The notes beneath the pieces were generated by a model. That model saw only the letters and a program-made list of their open reading frames with translations, was not told the DNA's origin and made no database searches. From the NCBI GenBank assembly GCA_964612065.1, contig CAZTCD010000006.1, forward strand, positions 1 through 64,000: a stretch of DNA of 64,000 bases, written 5' to 3'. This DNA comes from JAKFYM01 sp964612065 (lineage in GTDB: Bacteria; Bdellovibrionota; UBA1018; CAIPTA01). Of the stretch, positions 49,906 to 58,656 are shown piece by piece; the first letter of the stretch is position 1, and every line of letters starts with the position of its first letter. Made by a program: the position numbers and the translations under genes.

Positions 49906-50376
49906 ATGAAACTAATTCCTTCGATTCTTGTGATGGCTCTTCTTGCTTCCACTTCCGCTTTCGGGGCTGACCGTATACCGCTCCGGATTAAGGCGGAGTT
50001 CACCCGCTTGCGCGCTCTCGTGGAGAAGCTTGAACCCGAATTCGTGGTAGGCGGCTACCTGAAGGGCAAGAAATATGGCGACCACGAGCTTCTTTGGAAG
50101 CTGGCCGGCGAACCAGGCGAAGCCGAAGTGATCCGCATTTTTCGAGATAAGGAAGGAATGAAGAGCTTTGAAATCACCTTCCACCATAACGATCATATCG
50201 TTAAGGGGCGTGAGGTGATCCGGCGTTTCGTGGGCCCCGGCATTTCCGGCTGGCGCAACGATACCATCGATTCCCAAACGCTCGAGTACCTGGGCTCGCA
50301 GGGAGCCAGGCGTCCTATGCTCGATAGCCGGGATAGAGAGATCCTGAAGCAATGGGATATCGAGCTTTTCGAGTGA
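49906..50376 (+). CDS. Exported protein of unknown function
   Basis: A 156-residue protein with a signal peptide (IPSILVMALLASTSAFGA) and no cysteine in the mature part. It has a charged alpha/beta region (YGDHELLWKLAGEPGEAEVI, ITFHHNDHIVKGREVIR). I recognise no family. The SET-domain gene starts 22 bases downstream, so the two are probably co-transcribed. Confidence 0.68.
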   Translation: MKLIPSILVMALLASTSAFGADRIPLRIKAEFTRLRALVEKLEPEFVVGGYLKGKKYGDHELLWKLAGEPGEAEVIRIFRDKEGMKSFEITFHHNDHIVKGREVIRRFVGPGISGWRNDTIDSQTLEYLGSQGARRPMLDSRDREILKQWDIELFE

Positions 50377-50398
50377 AAGCGCCGTTAAGCTGAGCAAA

Positions 50399-50848
50399 AT
50401 GGCGAAATCCAAATCGAAGCAGAAATCGAAAAAGGCGGAGCACTATCCCACCTATGTGCAAAAGGTGAAGGGAAAGGGCTGGGGAGCGTTTTGTCCCAGA
50501 AAAATCCCTAAAGGCACGGTGTTCGATGTGACCACGCTTCTCGTGCTCACGGCAAAAGAAGCGAAGCTGATGTCGGGCTCTTCGCTCGAACCCTATTGGT
50601 ATGAGTTCGGCACCAAGGGGAGGGCGATCGCTCTCGGCCTGGGTTCCATCATGAACCACTCCGACAAACCCAACTGCAGCTATCATTTCTCGAAGAAGCG
50701 CCGCACCCTCCGGTTCTTCGCGCTCCAGGACATTCCGCCTAACGAGGAGCTCACCCACGACTACGGCTGGACTTCGGCCGCCTATAAGGCCTATGGGATC
50801 ATCCGTCATCAGGAGCCGAAGAAGAAGAAGCGCCGCAAGCGGCGCTGA
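50399..50848 (+). CDS. SET-domain protein lysine methyltransferase
   Basis: A 149-residue compact SET domain. VKGKGWGAFCPRKIPKGT is the N-flanking turn, GSIMNHSDKPNCSY (82-95) is the SAM-binding NHS motif, and DIPPNEELTHDYG (111-123) carries the catalytic Tyr. Both termini are Lys/Arg-rich (KSKSKQKSKK; PKKKKRRKRR), which could bind nucleic acid or ribosomes. Bacterial SET proteins of this size methylate lysine on chromatin-like or other bacterial proteins in the few studied cases. Substrate here is unknown. Confidence 0.88.
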   Translation: MAKSKSKQKSKKAEHYPTYVQKVKGKGWGAFCPRKIPKGTVFDVTTLLVLTAKEAKLMSGSSLEPYWYEFGTKGRAIALGLGSIMNHSDKPNCSYHFSKKRRTLRFFALQDIPPNEELTHDYGWTSAAYKAYGIIRHQEPKKKKRRKRR

Positions 50849-50906
50849 ATTTATTGAGGTCCGGCGCCGGAGTGGATAGTTTGGATTTGCTCTATAGAGG
50901 AATGAG

Positions 50907-52172
50907 ATGAAAGAGCTAATCACCGTTGCCATTCAGTGGCTCGAACAACACGATCTAACGAGCACCTCATTGATTCTTCTCCTTTTCCTCGTACCCAGGA
51001 TTTTGAATCGCTTTGGGATTCCTCTGGCTGTGGGTGCCTTCGCGATAGGAATGGTTTTCTCCCTGGAGGCGAGCTACTTTCAGGCCGAGCAGGTGGTTCC
51101 CACATTCGCGTTTCTTGGTATCGTGTCTCTCTTTGCATTTGCTGGCCTGGAGGTGGATCTTGACGAGCTTAAAGCCCGCTCCAAAATGCTTGGCACTCTC
51201 ATGGTGCTCCGGCTTTTGCTGATCCTTGGTGCCGCGTGGTTGGTGGGCAATATACTTCAGATCGGCCCTGCGGCTTCGATTCTGTTCGCGCTCGCGGTGG
51301 TAACCCCATCCGCCGGCTTTATTCTCGATTCTCTGCAGGAATTGAAAATTGCGCCGGAACAGAAAGATCTGATCAAGGTTACAGCGATTTCCAGCGAGCT
51401 GATTGCGCTAGGGGCCCTCGTGCTGGCTCAGGCCAAGAGCCCGCTTTTAGGTGTAATCTCGCTCTCTGCAATTCTCGTGATTGCATTGTTTTTACCCAAG
51501 GTTTTTCGTTTGTTCGCCACGGGTGCCAGCAAGGTATCGAGCGGAGCCGATTTCACCTTCCTTTTGCTGCTCGCCGTTCTTCTCGGCACCATCACGAAGA
51601 AAATGGGTGCTTACTATCTGGTGGGCGCGTTCATCGTTGGGTTTGCGCTTCGTCTTTATCAGAGAAGCGAGCGATCGGGTTCTTCGCACGAGCTGATGTC
51701 GGCCGTGCGCTATTTTTCCGCTTTTTTCATGCCTTTCTATTTTTTCTATGCGGGGATCAAAACCGGTTTTTCCGTATTCACGGGAAGCGGAATTCTGATC
51801 GGCGTATTGCTCGCTCTTGTGATTGCGCCTTTTAGATTGTTCGTGAGCTTCGCTCACCGGAAGTTTATTTTGAAAGAGGCTTCGCCCGAAGCTTTTACGG
51901 TTTCCACGAGCCTGCTTCCCACGCTTGTCTTCGGGCTGGTACTGATTGATATACTCGAAGATTCTTATCAGATCCCGCAGGAGCTGATTGCGGGCCTCAC
52001 CGTTTATACTTTACTGGTAACCACGCTGCCGCCGCTCATCTTGCGCTACACACTAAAGAGCAGTGCATATGCTGAAATTGCCGAAACGGACTCTCCCATG
52101 GAGTTTCCGCTGGAGCATGGCTGGGGAATGGGACGGGGGCGAGTGATGACCGAGAAGGATCCGCGAGATTGA
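50907..52172 (+). CDS. CPA2-family cation:proton antiporter
   Basis: A 421-residue integral membrane protein with about twelve hydrophobic segments in the CPA2 pattern: LLLFLVPRILNRFGIPLAVG, FLGIVSLFAFAGLEVDLDEL, ALAVVTPSAGFIL, and FMPFYFFYAGIKTGF. Members exchange Na+ or K+ for protons across the inner membrane. No RCK domain follows, and the last 30 residues are a short polar tail. It is convergent with the regulator gene at 52173, directly abutting it. Confidence 0.9.
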   Translation: MKELITVAIQWLEQHDLTSTSLILLLFLVPRILNRFGIPLAVGAFAIGMVFSLEASYFQAEQVVPTFAFLGIVSLFAFAGLEVDLDELKARSKMLGTLMVLRLLLILGAAWLVGNILQIGPAASILFALAVVTPSAGFILDSLQELKIAPEQKDLIKVTAISSELIALGALVLAQAKSPLLGVISLSAILVIALFLPKVFRLFATGASKVSSGADFTFLLLLAVLLGTITKKMGAYYLVGAFIVGFALRLYQRSERSGSSHELMSAVRYFSAFFMPFYFFYAGIKTGFSVFTGSGILIGVLLALVIAPFRLFVSFAHRKFILKEASPEAFTVSTSLLPTLVFGLVLIDILEDSYQIPQELIAGLTVYTLLVTTLPPLILRYTLKSSAYAEIAETDSPMEFPLEHGWGMGRGRVMTEKDPRD

Positions 52173-53141
52173 TCAGTCCTTCTTGAAGTTCGCAGCGTCG
52201 ATCAGGGAGTTCACCAGCACGAGCACCTTTTCCTTCGGGCCGCTGTCTTCCGAGCCCAGGGCATGGATCGCCCGGTTGAACTCCCGGAAAAGAGTGAGCG
52301 CCCTTTCGTGCCCTTCTCGGCTCAGGCTGAAAACGCTGAAGCCGATCAGGGATCCCTGAAGAGGTTTCTCCGGAAGCCGCTCCACGGATTTCGCTGTTTC
52401 GGAAAGCCAGTGCAGGATCATGTTCCGCATGCGGAGCTTGTCGGCGCGGTAGTCGATGGCGATCTCGATCGATTGGTATTTGCCGTTCTTTTTCTCCACC
52501 ATGCCTGCAGCTTCGAGCTCGGATAGAGCCGAAGCCACCGCTTTCGGGCTGAGCCCGGAGGCGTGGGAGAGTATCTCCACTTCGTGTTTCGGGCTGCTCT
52601 GGTACTCCTGAAGCAGGAGCGCTTCCATAAGCGAGTCGAGGTAAGGCATGGAATAGGCGAGCTCCCGCTGATGCCTGAAGATCGAATATTCTTTGGCCAG
52701 CGAAGGCACTTTCGACAGCTCCACCAACGGTTCCAGAAAGCTCAGAAGATTCACGCCTGAGCGAAGGAGAAGATACACATCAAGAAAAGTGGGCTCTGCC
52801 TTGCCGCTCAGCCAGCGTGAGATCTTGGAGCGATCGAGGCGGGTGGATTTGGAAACCAGGCCGATGGGTTTCCCGGCGAGCAGCGTTTTTGTGAGAGGCC
52901 CTGTGGCCCGAAGATCGCCTTTATAGCCCAGGTAGAGCTCCACCTGTTCGCGCAGCGGGAGCTTGCGCACCTCACAGACCGAAACAAAGTCGCTCCAGAG
53001 CAGGCGCCTCTCGCTTTTCTCCCAGCGAGCCACCTGATTGAAGGAATAGCCAAGCTTCGCGCTCAGGGCGGAAGAGGACAAACGCCCTCGAAGGGTACGT
53101 AAGAGATCCGCCTGAATTTTCTGTAAGTTAGCCGCGGCCAT
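52173..53141 (-). CDS. TIGR02147/DUF4423-type transcriptional regulator
   Basis: A 322-residue protein with two DNA-binding-like parts. The N-terminal Cro/C1-type helix-turn-helix (LSAKLGYSFNQVARWEKSER) is followed by a second HTH-like segment (LVSKSTRLDRSKISRWLSGK). The C-terminal half has an HTH (ILSHASGLSPKAVASALSEL) leading to VEKKNGKYQ and the DUF4423 alpha/beta domain. This family is abundant in Bdellovibrio-like bacteria and Fibrobacter and rare elsewhere. A palindrome lies 18 bases upstream of the start, probably for autoregulation. Confidence 0.85.
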   Translation of the reverse strand: MAAANLQKIQADLLRTLRGRLSSSALSAKLGYSFNQVARWEKSERRLLWSDFVSVCEVRKLPLREQVELYLGYKGDLRATGPLTKTLLAGKPIGLVSKSTRLDRSKISRWLSGKAEPTFLDVYLLLRSGVNLLSFLEPLVELSKVPSLAKEYSIFRHQRELAYSMPYLDSLMEALLLQEYQSSPKHEVEILSHASGLSPKAVASALSELEAAGMVEKKNGKYQSIEIAIDYRADKLRMRNMILHWLSETAKSVERLPEKPLQGSLIGFSVFSLSREGHERALTLFREFNRAIHALGSEDSGPKEKVLVLVNSLIDAANFKKD

Positions 53142-53159
53142 TGGAAATTATTTTAACCA

Positions 53160-53183
53160 AAATTGCTTACGGGTGTGCAATTT
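53160..53183. promoter_or_regulatory. Inverted repeat upstream of TIGR02147 regulator
   Basis: AAATTGC (53160-53166) and GCAATTT (53177-53183) are perfect inverted 7-bp arms with a 10-base spacer. The site begins 18 bases before the regulator's start codon, where a repressor would block transcription. Autoregulation is inferred from position only. Confidence 0.45.
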
Positions 53184-53254
53184 CGGAAGGGAAACAAGGG
53201 GGGAGCCTTTACCTTTCTTGCCTACTTATGACTTGCTGAGTTAATCCACAGTGC

Positions 53255-53800
53255 ATGACCCTGAATGTCCACGATACGGGGACCCAGGAAGCTACCGCCG
53301 GGGGGCTGGTAGTTTTCTCCGTACGTGGACATACCTGTACCTTGCCGAACGCCCACTGGTACGCGGGCGCTTTGCAGTCACTACGGCCTCCTCATTCACC
53401 CTTAGGGGGGGAAGAACCCCAGGTGCTTTGGCTCCTGGAGGAGAATGAGGAAGCGGCGCGAGTTCTAGGGGAGCTTGCGCCGGGCGTTGCTCTGGTGGGA
53501 ATCGAGACCCTGAATTCCCAGCGCCCAGTCGTAGTTGTATCCGGACCTTCGGCAAGGTGCAGGGCCCTTTTATCCTCGGCTCGGGCGGCGGAAGCCCTGA
53601 GTATCATCCTTGAATCCAGCGCCACACAGGCTGTTGCTCCTTCGGACGAGGGCGAGATCCTGATTTTGGGCGGCGGGCCCGGCGAAGCCGCTTGTTTGGC
53701 GGGAATCATTTGCTCGCTTTGGCGTTTGTCAAAAAGCAAAAGGAGAGCCGATGTGCTGGAGGCGCTGCTGGAGTTGGCGCATACCTCTTCCCGTACCTAA
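53255..53800 (+). CDS. Cytosolic protein of unknown function
   Basis: A 181-residue protein with no signal peptide. It has alternating hydrophobic strands and small residues (VLWLLEENEEAARVLGELAP, VVVVSGPSARCRALL, ILILGGGPGEAACLAGIICS), resembling an alpha/beta fold but without a motif I can name. Codon use matches the surroundings. It is convergent with the hybrid kinase at 53815, with 14 bases between them. Confidence 0.55.
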   Translation: MTLNVHDTGTQEATAGGLVVFSVRGHTCTLPNAHWYAGALQSLRPPHSPLGGEEPQVLWLLEENEEAARVLGELAPGVALVGIETLNSQRPVVVVSGPSARCRALLSSARAAEALSIILESSATQAVAPSDEGEILILGGGPGEAACLAGIICSLWRLSKSKRRADVLEALLELAHTSSRT

Positions 53801-53814
53801 TGCTGCTAATGCGC

Positions 53815-56013
53815 CTAGTGCAGGTTTTTCTCCACGGTTCTGAGAAGAGCCTCGTGTTGTACGGGCTTGGTGAGGAAGTCGGTGAAACCGATCTGCAAAG
53901 CCTTGGTTCGGTGTTCATTGAGAGCATGAGCGGTAAGGGCGATGATCGGCATGGTCATTCCTTCCTCTCTGAGCCTCCGGGTGGCTTCGTATCCGTCCAT
54001 CTCGGGCATTTGGATGTCCATCAGGATCAGGTCGAAATCCTTTGCCCTGGCTTTGTCGAGGGCTTCCAGCCCGTTTTCCGCCACGGACACGTCGGCTCCG
54101 CAATCCTTGAGGTAGGCTTCGATCCACACCACATTGTCGGGAGAATCTTCCGCCAGGAGGATCTTCGTTCCGGGCGGGATCTGGCAAGGAGCTTCCGAGG
54201 CGTGCGCGGAACCCTCGGATAAAGAGGCTCCTTCAATGTGGAGGGGAGCCGCCGCATTCGCCTGGAAGGTGATTTCGAAAGCGGAGCCTTTGCCCGGATG
54301 GCTGTGCATGAGCCTCACTTCCCCCCCGAGAAGGTGGGAGATTTTCCGGGAAAGAGAGAGGCCGAGGCCGGTGCCGCCGTACTTTCTGGTGTGGCTGTTG
54401 TCGCCCTGGGTGAAATCGTTGAACAACTGCTTCTGCTGCTCTTCCGACAACCCGATCCCGCTATCGGTAACCGTGATGCGCACCAGATCATTGTCGTAGG
54501 GAAGGAGGCGCACTTCGATCGAGCCTCCATGGGTGAATTTCACCGCGTTGCTGATCAGGTTCGAAAGGATCTGCCTCACGCGCACGGGGTCGCTGTTGAT
54601 GATGGTGGGGCTGCCGTGCACTTTGGTGAGCCTGAGGTCCACGCCTTTTTCCAGGGTGCGGGGGCTGAACTCCTCCACGATCGATGAGGCAAGATCGGGC
54701 AGGGAGAAGTCGATTTTCTCGATCACCAAACGGTTGGCCTCGATTTTGGAAAAGTCGCGGATGTCGTCAATCAGCCGGAGGAGCTGCTGGCCGTTTCTCT
54801 TCACGATCTCCCAGGAGCGCGAACGATCGGCGGGCGGAACTTTTTCTTTCGAAAGAAGATCGGTAACCCCGAGCACCACGCCAAGAGGGGTGCGAAGCTC
54901 GTGGCTCATATTGGCGAGGAATTCTCCTTTGGCTTTGTCTCTAGAGCGAAGCAGATCGGAGGCCGTGAGCAGCGAGGAGCGAAGCTCTTCGAGCTCGCGG
55001 ATCCTGGAATTCGGGATCTGCGGAGTGCGGCCTCTGGCCAGTGTGGCAGCTCCGTTGGCCCCGGCCCGGATAGATTTTTTCAGCCAGCGGGAAAAGTAAA
55101 ACGCGGTAAGGCCCGAGAGAAAGAGGATGAAGACGCCGGCAAGGATCACGGTGAGGTGGGTTTGCCGGGCGGTGGCGTCCAGATAGTCTCTGGGCACGGC
55201 TACCGCGGCATACCAGCCTGATACCGGGGCCCGGCGGTAGGAGGAATAGGAGCGCTCTCCTTCGAGAGTAAAGGTGGAGTGAAGGCCGTGGTCGGATTCT
55301 TTGAAGAGATTTCTGAGCGTTTCGGAGGCGGGCGCCCCCACGAATTTCTCTGGGGATCTGGAGCGTGCGCCCAGGATTCCTTCCGGATCCACGATGGCCC
55401 GCACTGATTCTCCGGGGGCCTGGGAGAATCGCTGCACCAGGGTATGGAGCGCGTTCGTGGAAATCACCGCGGAGAGGATGTAAACAACTTTTCCTTTGCC
55501 GTTCAATACGGGAACCCTGATGGCGAAGGCATGGGTGAAATCGGTTTTCAGTTCCGGCGGCAACCGGATCAGCTTGCTCACGGTGGGTTTCGCGTTCAGC
55601 GAAAGCTCGCGAAGGCTATCGGGTTCGAGAGCGGGCCCGAGCCTTTGCCCGAAGGGGAGGCGGGCGTTCAGGAGCCAATCCCCATTGGCCGAGTGGAGGA
55701 GGATGCTGCTCCAGGTGGGCTGAGAGCGGAGGATTTCGGAAAGCTGGCGGTGGAAGGAGCGCCATTCCTGCTCCCGAAGAGGCACCGAGCGGCTGATCGC
55801 TTCGAGGGTGCGGATCGTGGAAACCACTTCCTGATCGAAAGCGAGGGCCAGTTCATCGGCGGTTTTGCGAAGAAGGCGCTCACTGGTTTCGCGCTCGTCT
55901 CGAAGGAGGCGGTTGGTCACGGCCACGGAAAAGATCAGCACCGGCAGCACGGCGAGGGCTACGATGGCGGTAAAGTAGGATTGGAGTGATAGGTTGATCG
56001 AGCGCCTGGCCAT
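53815..56013 (-). CDS. Hybrid sensor histidine kinase with periplasmic Cache domain
   Basis: A 732-residue protein from the start at 56013. TM1 (~10-32) precedes a large periplasmic double-Cache-like domain (~35-275), then TM2 (~285-308) and a HAMP-like segment. HisKA follows with FLANMSHELRTPLG (phospho-His371), then the ATPase domain (NLISNAVKFTHGG, DSGIGLSEEQQ, GGTGLGLSLSRKI). The C-terminal receiver domain has LILMDIQMPEMDGYEA (phospho-Asp666). It senses a periplasmic small ligand. No regulator is adjacent; a palindrome lies 73 bases upstream. Confidence 0.93.
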   Translation of the reverse strand: MARRSINLSLQSYFTAIVALAVLPVLIFSVAVTNRLLRDERETSERLLRKTADELALAFDQEVVSTIRTLEAISRSVPLREQEWRSFHRQLSEILRSQPTWSSILLHSANGDWLLNARLPFGQRLGPALEPDSLRELSLNAKPTVSKLIRLPPELKTDFTHAFAIRVPVLNGKGKVVYILSAVISTNALHTLVQRFSQAPGESVRAIVDPEGILGARSRSPEKFVGAPASETLRNLFKESDHGLHSTFTLEGERSYSSYRRAPVSGWYAAVAVPRDYLDATARQTHLTVILAGVFILFLSGLTAFYFSRWLKKSIRAGANGAATLARGRTPQIPNSRIRELEELRSSLLTASDLLRSRDKAKGEFLANMSHELRTPLGVVLGVTDLLSKEKVPPADRSRSWEIVKRNGQQLLRLIDDIRDFSKIEANRLVIEKIDFSLPDLASSIVEEFSPRTLEKGVDLRLTKVHGSPTIINSDPVRVRQILSNLISNAVKFTHGGSIEVRLLPYDNDLVRITVTDSGIGLSEEQQKQLFNDFTQGDNSHTRKYGGTGLGLSLSRKISHLLGGEVRLMHSHPGKGSAFEITFQANAAAPLHIEGASLSEGSAHASEAPCQIPPGTKILLAEDSPDNVVWIEAYLKDCGADVSVAENGLEALDKARAKDFDLILMDIQMPEMDGYEATRRLREEGMTMPIIALTAHALNEHRTKALQIGFTDFLTKPVQHEALLRTVEKNLH

Positions 56014-56085
56014 TGGGTGTCCGCAGCTTATTCTGGGAGAAGCCAAAACTCACGGCTAAGTTGTGGGAAGAATAGGGGAATTATG

Positions 56086-56104
56086 CCTCTATAAATTATA
56101 GAGG
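56086..56104. promoter_or_regulatory. 19-bp perfect palindrome in divergent region
   Basis: CCTCTATAAATTATAGAGG has 9-bp arms around a single central A. It lies 73 bases from the hybrid kinase start and 137 bases from the small secreted protein start. A second shorter palindrome, CACAGC-C-GCTGTG, lies at 56178-56190. Either could be an operator in the 227-bp divergent region. Confidence 0.5.
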
Positions 56105-56240
56105 AACCAGGTGTCGGATCCTAGTGGTGTGAATTCATGAATGATTTCGAGCATGCTGGCTCTTGAGCATTTCCTGACACAGCCGCTGTGCTTTTGCGAT
56201 AGAAAGGTGCCACCCGAAACCCCTGTATGGAGACCTATAT

Positions 56241-56513
56241 ATGAAGTCTATGATCGCTCTCTTTGCTTTACTCGCCCTTCCCGTTAGCTCGGCTTTCGCT
56301 ACGAGCTATGTGACCTTTCCCCAAGCTGCCTGCAATGGCGGGGGCGGAGGTTGGGGACCGCTGAAAGTGGAAGCCAATGCCTGCGAAGAAGTAGGCACGG
56401 GCTCTTTCGAGGTGAACGAAGGTGGCCACTGCAATGGTTACCGGGATAGCGTGATCTATTGCCGCAATGGGAAGATCTCTGGCTACGAGCTCAAAGATTG
56501 CTTCTGCGATTGA
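56241..56513 (+). CDS. Small secreted glycine/cysteine-rich protein
   Basis: A 90-residue protein with a signal peptide (MIALFALLALPVSSAFA). The 70-residue mature part has six cysteines (QAACNGGGGGWGPL, NACEEV, GHCNGY, IYCRNG, DCFCD), enough for three disulfides. This is the architecture of secreted, knotted peptides such as inhibitors or toxins, though no family is recognised. TGGAGAC precedes the start. Confidence 0.7.
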   Translation: MKSMIALFALLALPVSSAFATSYVTFPQAACNGGGGGWGPLKVEANACEEVGTGSFEVNEGGHCNGYRDSVIYCRNGKISGYELKDCFCD

Positions 56514-56664
56514 TCTCTCTTGGGAAAACTTGTCCTACGAGCTGCGAATTTGGCCCTTCGTGCCCGCTGCTCGCCCTGGAAAAATGCCTCCAGGCTGGTT
56601 CGGCTCTTGCACTCAGCCCATGCTTAATGGTTGAAATGAGCCCATCACCAGCTTCGGGGGTTTT

Positions 56665-57441
56665 ATGAGTTTTTCTTCGTGCATGAAAATTTTTCCGGTG
56701 CTTGCGCTTCTCGCGAGCGGCGTGGCACAGGCCAAGCCCTACGAGGTGAGCACTCTGCTGGGCAGCGCGAATATGGATCTGCCTTGGGTAAGAGAGGCCG
56801 TAAAACACGAGGTGGCGCTCACCCCGGTTCGCAATTGGACCGATCTCACTACGGGAGTGGTCTATTTCGCCAGCCGAAACGGCACGGAGGCGATGCAAAC
56901 CATTCAGGTGGTGCAGGATGGGGGCAACGCCCTATTGAAAGACGTATTTGATGCGATCGATATCGCGGCCCGCGACTCCTCGATCGTGGTGGCCCCTCTG
57001 GCCGGAGATTCCCAGGAAAAAATGTGCGAAAAGATGTCGGAAAAAACCGACACCGCATTCCTGGTTTCGCTGGGAGAGCAGGGTTATACGCTGAGCCCTC
57101 TCTACACGCGCTGTGCTTCCCGGAACATCCTTTTCGTTACGGTACTCAACCCCGAGCTCAACGGCCTGGCTGAGTTCGCCACCTATGGGCCTCTGGTTCG
57201 CCTTGCCACCCCGGGGCGTGAGCTGGCCGCTCCGGTGGACAGAGACGGGCGCAGGGTTTCTTTTCTTTCCGATATTTTCGGTATGTCGGTGGCGGCCGGG
57301 CAGCTTTCTGCCTATCTGCGCGAGCATCCGAACCTGAGCGGAGCCGCTCTCATTCACGGATTTCTTCAGGAGCAGCCGGTGCTGGAAGCCTTGAGAGGCA
57401 AGATTCCCGGCGCGCGGGCCATCCGGGCCTACGAGAAATAG
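56665..57441 (+). CDS. Exported degenerate subtilase-like protein
   Basis: A 258-residue protein with a signal peptide (MKIFPVLALLASGVAQA). The C-terminal half follows the subtilase S8 fold: RNILFVTVLNPELNGLAEFA and TYGPLVRLATPGREL match the strand and 'NYGP-V-L-APG' block, and FGMSVAAGQLSAYL replaces GTSMAAPHVAG and keeps the Ser. The Asp (DTG) and His (HGT) motifs of active subtilases are not visible. I infer a pseudo-peptidase or binding protein. Translation could start at Met7 as well. Confidence 0.55.
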   Translation: MSFSSCMKIFPVLALLASGVAQAKPYEVSTLLGSANMDLPWVREAVKHEVALTPVRNWTDLTTGVVYFASRNGTEAMQTIQVVQDGGNALLKDVFDAIDIAARDSSIVVAPLAGDSQEKMCEKMSEKTDTAFLVSLGEQGYTLSPLYTRCASRNILFVTVLNPELNGLAEFATYGPLVRLATPGRELAAPVDRDGRRVSFLSDIFGMSVAAGQLSAYLREHPNLSGAALIHGFLQEQPVLEALRGKIPGARAIRAYEK

Positions 57442-57464
57442 TAGCCAGCGGCTTTGAAAAAAAA

Positions 57465-57491
57465 TCCCCTACCCATACAAAGGGCAGGGGA
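57465..57491. terminator. Bidirectional intrinsic terminator
   Basis: TCCCCTACCC (57465-57474) pairs with GGGCAGGGGA (57482-57491), one mismatch, 7-base loop. Runs of A lie to the left and CTTTT to the right, so it serves both the gene ending at 57441 and the convergent dehydrogenase ending at 57509. Confidence 0.8.
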
Positions 57492-57508
57492 CTTTTGCTT
57501 TTTGGGCT

Positions 57509-58555
57509 CTAGATCGATTTGGTGTCGATCACGAATCGATAGCGCACATCGCTTTTCAGCACCCTCTCATAGGCCTCGTTTACCTGGCCCGCCTGGATGA
57601 GCTCGATCTCGGGCGTGATATCATGCTTCGCGCAGAAATCGAGCATCTCCTGGGTTTCCTTGATCGAGCCGATCAAGGAGCCGGCGAAATTCCTTCTCTT
57701 CATGATGAGGGGGAAGGGGTGGAGGGAGTAGGGCTTGTCGGGCGCGCCCACCGATACGAGGGTGGCGTCGAGCTTCAGGAGCCCGAAGTAGGAGGCCAGA
57801 TCGAGATCCGCCGAGGAAACCGTATTGATAATGAGATCAAAGGTGCCGGCGTATTTTGTGAAAACGCTCTTATCGTGCGTGCTCACGAAGTGATGAGCGC
57901 CCATTTTCAGCGCGTCTTCCCGCTTCTTCTCTGAATGGCTCAGTACGGTGACTTCTGCGCCCATCGCCTGCGCGATCTTCACTCCCATATGGCCCAGGCC
58001 GCCGAGGCCCATGATGGCCACTTTTTTTCCCGGCCCGGCTTTCCAGTGGCTCAAGGGGGAATAGAGGGTGATGCCCGCGCACAATAGAGGGGCGGCTTTA
58101 TCGAGGGGAAGAGAGGCCGGGATCTTCAGCACATAGTTTTCGTCCACCACGATCACGTTGGAGTAACCTCCCTGCGTGGGGGTGGCGCCGTCTTTCTCGA
58201 AGCCACCATAGGTGGGGTTCATTCCTTTCAGGCAGTAGTTGTCGAGATCGTTCTTGCAGTGCTCGCACTCTCGGCAGGAGTCCACGAAACAACCTACGCC
58301 CACATGATCGCCTGCTTTGTATTTTGTAACTTTGGGGCCCACGGCGCGAACCGTGCCGGCGATCTCGTGGCCTGGCACCAGGGGATAGTTGGCCTGCCCC
58401 CATTCGCTGCGCACGGTATGGATGTCGGAATGGCAGATGCCGCAGAAGTGGATGTCGATCACCACATCGTGGTCTTTGGGGGCGCGCCTTTCGAACTGGT
58501 AAGGGGCGAGCGGCTCTTTCGCGGAGAAGGCGGCGATGCCTTTGGCTTTCATCAT
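57509..58555 (-). CDS. Zinc-dependent NADP alcohol dehydrogenase (YahK-like)
   Basis: A 348-residue medium-chain dehydrogenase of the cinnamyl-alcohol/YahK branch. Catalytic zinc ligands are in FCGICHSDIHT and VPGHEIAG. The structural zinc cluster is CRECEHCKNDLDNYC, the Rossmann loop is GLGGLGHMGVKIA, and AGITLYSPLSHW is family-specific. It reduces a broad range of aldehydes with NADPH in the cytosol. It is a single gene ending at a bidirectional terminator. Confidence 0.94.
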   Translation of the reverse strand: MMKAKGIAAFSAKEPLAPYQFERRAPKDHDVVIDIHFCGICHSDIHTVRSEWGQANYPLVPGHEIAGTVRAVGPKVTKYKAGDHVGVGCFVDSCRECEHCKNDLDNYCLKGMNPTYGGFEKDGATPTQGGYSNVIVVDENYVLKIPASLPLDKAAPLLCAGITLYSPLSHWKAGPGKKVAIMGLGGLGHMGVKIAQAMGAEVTVLSHSEKKREDALKMGAHHFVSTHDKSVFTKYAGTFDLIINTVSSADLDLASYFGLLKLDATLVSVGAPDKPYSLHPFPLIMKRRNFAGSLIGSIKETQEMLDFCAKHDITPEIELIQAGQVNEAYERVLKSDVRYRFVIDTKSI

Positions 58556-58656
58556 GATGGGGCTCCTGTTGAGGGTAGGGCAACAACGTAACTCGAAAAT
58601 TCCTGCTGGTGAACTATTGCCGGGCTCTGCCGGCCGGACAAGATTATTCTATCTGC

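Noticed and set aside
56624..56633. TTAATGGTTG matching part of the IS terminal repeat
   Set aside because: Only 10 bases match, the GTGCGCGG outer part is missing and no partner repeat is nearby; chance is likely.
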